Assembly (NCBI GenBank): GCA_017308345.1
Contig: JAFKFE010000446.1
Coordinates: 1 to 6,431, forward strand
Direction: 5' to 3'
Length of the DNA: 6,431 bases
Origin: Alphaproteobacteria bacterium
GTDB lineage: Bacteria > Pseudomonadota > Alphaproteobacteria > Rhizobiales > Rhizobiaceae
Part shown: positions 5,258 through 6,431 of the stretch, piece by piece
Layout of the letters: every line of letters begins with the position of its first letter
Numbering within the stretch: the first letter of the stretch is position 1
The notes under the pieces: model-generated
Told to the model about the DNA's origin: nothing
The model's database searches: none
The model's input: only the letters and a program-made list of their open reading frames with translations
Translations under genes and position numbers: made by a program

Positions 5258-6431
5258 TCAGGCAGCTGCCCGGATCATGTCCGCCGCCTTCTCGGCGATC
5301 ATGATCGTGGGCGCATTGGTATTGCCGCCGATCAAGGTGGGCATCACCGAGGCATCGACCACGCGCAGCCCTTCCAGCCCACGAACCCTGAGTTGTGGAT
5401 CGACCACGGCCATGTCGTCGACGCCCATCTTGCAGGTGCCGGCGGGGTGGTAGATCGTGTCGGCGCGCGCCCTGATATGCGCCATCAACTCGGCATCGCT
5501 CGAAGCGCCGTCGCGGTCATCCTCCAGGAAGCGCGGATCGATGCGCGGCGGCGCCAGCGGATCCGCGCTCGTCAGCCCCACCTCGCCGCGCGAATGCGGC
5601 CGAAGCACGCAGACATGGCAGGAAAAGCCGTAGCCCATATGCAGCTTGCGGCCGTGGTCGTCGACGATGGCGATGCAGAAATGCAATTGCAGGTCGGGAC
5701 GCTCGATAGCCGGGTCGGATTTGAGAAAGGCGCCGCCTTCGGCATAGGGGGTGGCGATCATGCCGCCGCCGTCCCTGCGCCAGCGCAGCGCGTGCCTGAC
5801 CAGGCCGGGCATGCCGGCGAGGCCGATGCCGACCAAATCGGTCTCCCGCGATTTCCAGGCGAGGATGAAATCGAGATGGTCCTGCAGGTTCCTGCCGACG
5901 CCGGGCAATTCGTGCACGAGCGGAATGCCGTGCGCCGCGAGCTCGACCGCCGGACCGATGCCGGACAAAAGCAGCAGTTGCGGCGAGCCGAATGCCCCGC
6001 CGCAGAGGATGACCTCGCGTCTTGCCTCCGCCACGGCTTCATTTTTGCCGGCGCGATAGCGCACGCCCGTGGCGCGCTTGCCGTTGAGCACGACGCCCGT
6101 CGCATGCGCGCCGGTTATGACGGTGAGGTTCGGCCGGTCCATCACCGGATGCAGATAGGCGGCCGCCGCCGAGCAGCGCTCGCCGTTGCGGCGCTCACCC
6201 CAGAACTGCGTCACCTGATAGAGGCCCGCCCCTTCCTGCTCCGGCCCGTTGAAGTCGCCGTTCAACCTGATCTGGTTCTCACCGCAGGCCTCGACGAAAG
6301 CCCTGGAGATCGCGCGCGGCTCCTGCTGCTCGGCGACCCTGAGCGGCCCCTCGCCGCCATGAAAAGCGTCCGCGCCGCGCTGGTTGCCCTCGGCGCGCCG
6401 GAAATAGGGCAGCACCTCGTCCCACGACCAG
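5258..6431 (-). CDS. GMC-family FAD-dependent alcohol/choline dehydrogenase, N-terminus outside window
   Basis: The frame runs off the right edge: 390 residues are visible, beginning [16 protein letters not shown], a segment that follows the Rossmann FAD-binding domain in this family, so ~80-100 N-terminal residues are missing. The second GMC signature ([17 protein letters not shown], visible residues ~144-160), [10 protein letters not shown] (176-185), the catalytic HPAGTCKMG (His 328) and the C-terminal [19 protein letters not shown] (candidate catalytic Asn 372) are all present. Family members oxidise primary alcohols (choline, alkanols, polyethylene glycol) with FAD and pass electrons to the respiratory chain or oxygen. 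Choline specificity cannot be claimed: betB and betI are not visible. Compared with relatives such as BetA, about 30-35 residues are missing between [13 protein letters not shown] and [15 protein letters not shown], in frame; the enzyme may be altered or inactive. The promoter is outside the window. Confidence 0.88.
   Translation of the reverse strand, partial: WSWDEVLPYFRRAEGNQRGADAFHGGEGPLRVAEQQEPRAISRAFVEACGENQIRLNGDFNGPEQEGAGLYQVTQFWGERRNGERCSAAAAYLHPVMDRPNLTVITGAHATGVVLNGKRATGVRYRAGKNEAVAEARREVILCGGAFGSPQLLLLSGIGPAVELAAHGIPLVHELPGVGRNLQDHLDFILAWKSRETDLVGIGLAGMPGLVRHALRWRRDGGGMIATPYAEGGAFLKSDPAIERPDLQLHFCIAIVDDHGRKLHMGYGFSCHVCVLRPHSRGEVGLTSADPLAPPRIDPRFLEDDRDGASSDAELMAHIRARADTIYHPAGTCKMGVDDMAVVDPQLRVRGLEGLRVVDASVMPTLIGGNTNAPTIMIAEKAADMIRAAA

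Overview
The window is GC-rich bacterial DNA that looks like a rhizobial alphaproteobacterium, most probably Mesorhizobium or a close relative in the Phyllobacteriaceae. The support is a rhizobial-type OlsB, a GrpE of rhizobial type, an intergenic palindrome matching the well-known rhizobial RIME-type family, and promoter motifs resembling alphaproteobacterial PhoB, RpoH and EcfG sites. The genus is an inference. No mobile element, phage gene, tRNA, rRNA or CRISPR array is visible. The coding content is chromosomal housekeeping and stress physiology; the less ordinary material lies between the genes.

Layout, left to right. (1) 2-1336 (+): the C-terminal part of a hybrid sensor histidine kinase (ATPase domain, degenerate receiver, intact receiver), cut by the window edge. 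(2) 1520-2407 (+): olsB, ornithine lipid synthesis, preceded by a good candidate Pho box. (3) 2521-3153 (-): a TRIC/UPF0126 membrane protein, flanked on both sides by unusual 7-bp-phased 'TAG-heptad' repeats arranged as inverted pairs. (4) 3265-3897 (-): grpE, with a candidate RpoH (heat-shock) promoter. (5) 4115-4312 (+): a small 65-residue protein, divergent from grpE, whose C-terminal half resembles the anti-sigma factor NepR and which has an EcfG-like promoter motif in front of it. (6) 4312-4412: a RIME-type palindrome followed by a perfect 15-bp hairpin between convergent genes. (7) 4440-5060 (-): a DJ-1/PfpI family protein with a 21-bp perfect palindrome in its upstream region. (8) 5061-5257: a regulatory intergenic region with two identical GntR-type operator-like sites. 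(9) 5258-6431 (-): a GMC-family FAD alcohol/choline dehydrogenase, cut at its N-terminus by the window edge and apparently missing about 30-35 residues internally.

The genes do not form one operon or a single new system. The shared theme is stress response: phosphate limitation (olsB), heat shock (grpE), possibly the general stress response (the NepR-like protein), and carbonyl or oxidative stress (DJ-1/PfpI). The items most worth a second look are the TAG-heptad repeats, the NepR-like gene with its EcfG-like promoter, the paired GntR-like operators, and the internal deletion in the GMC oxidoreductase.
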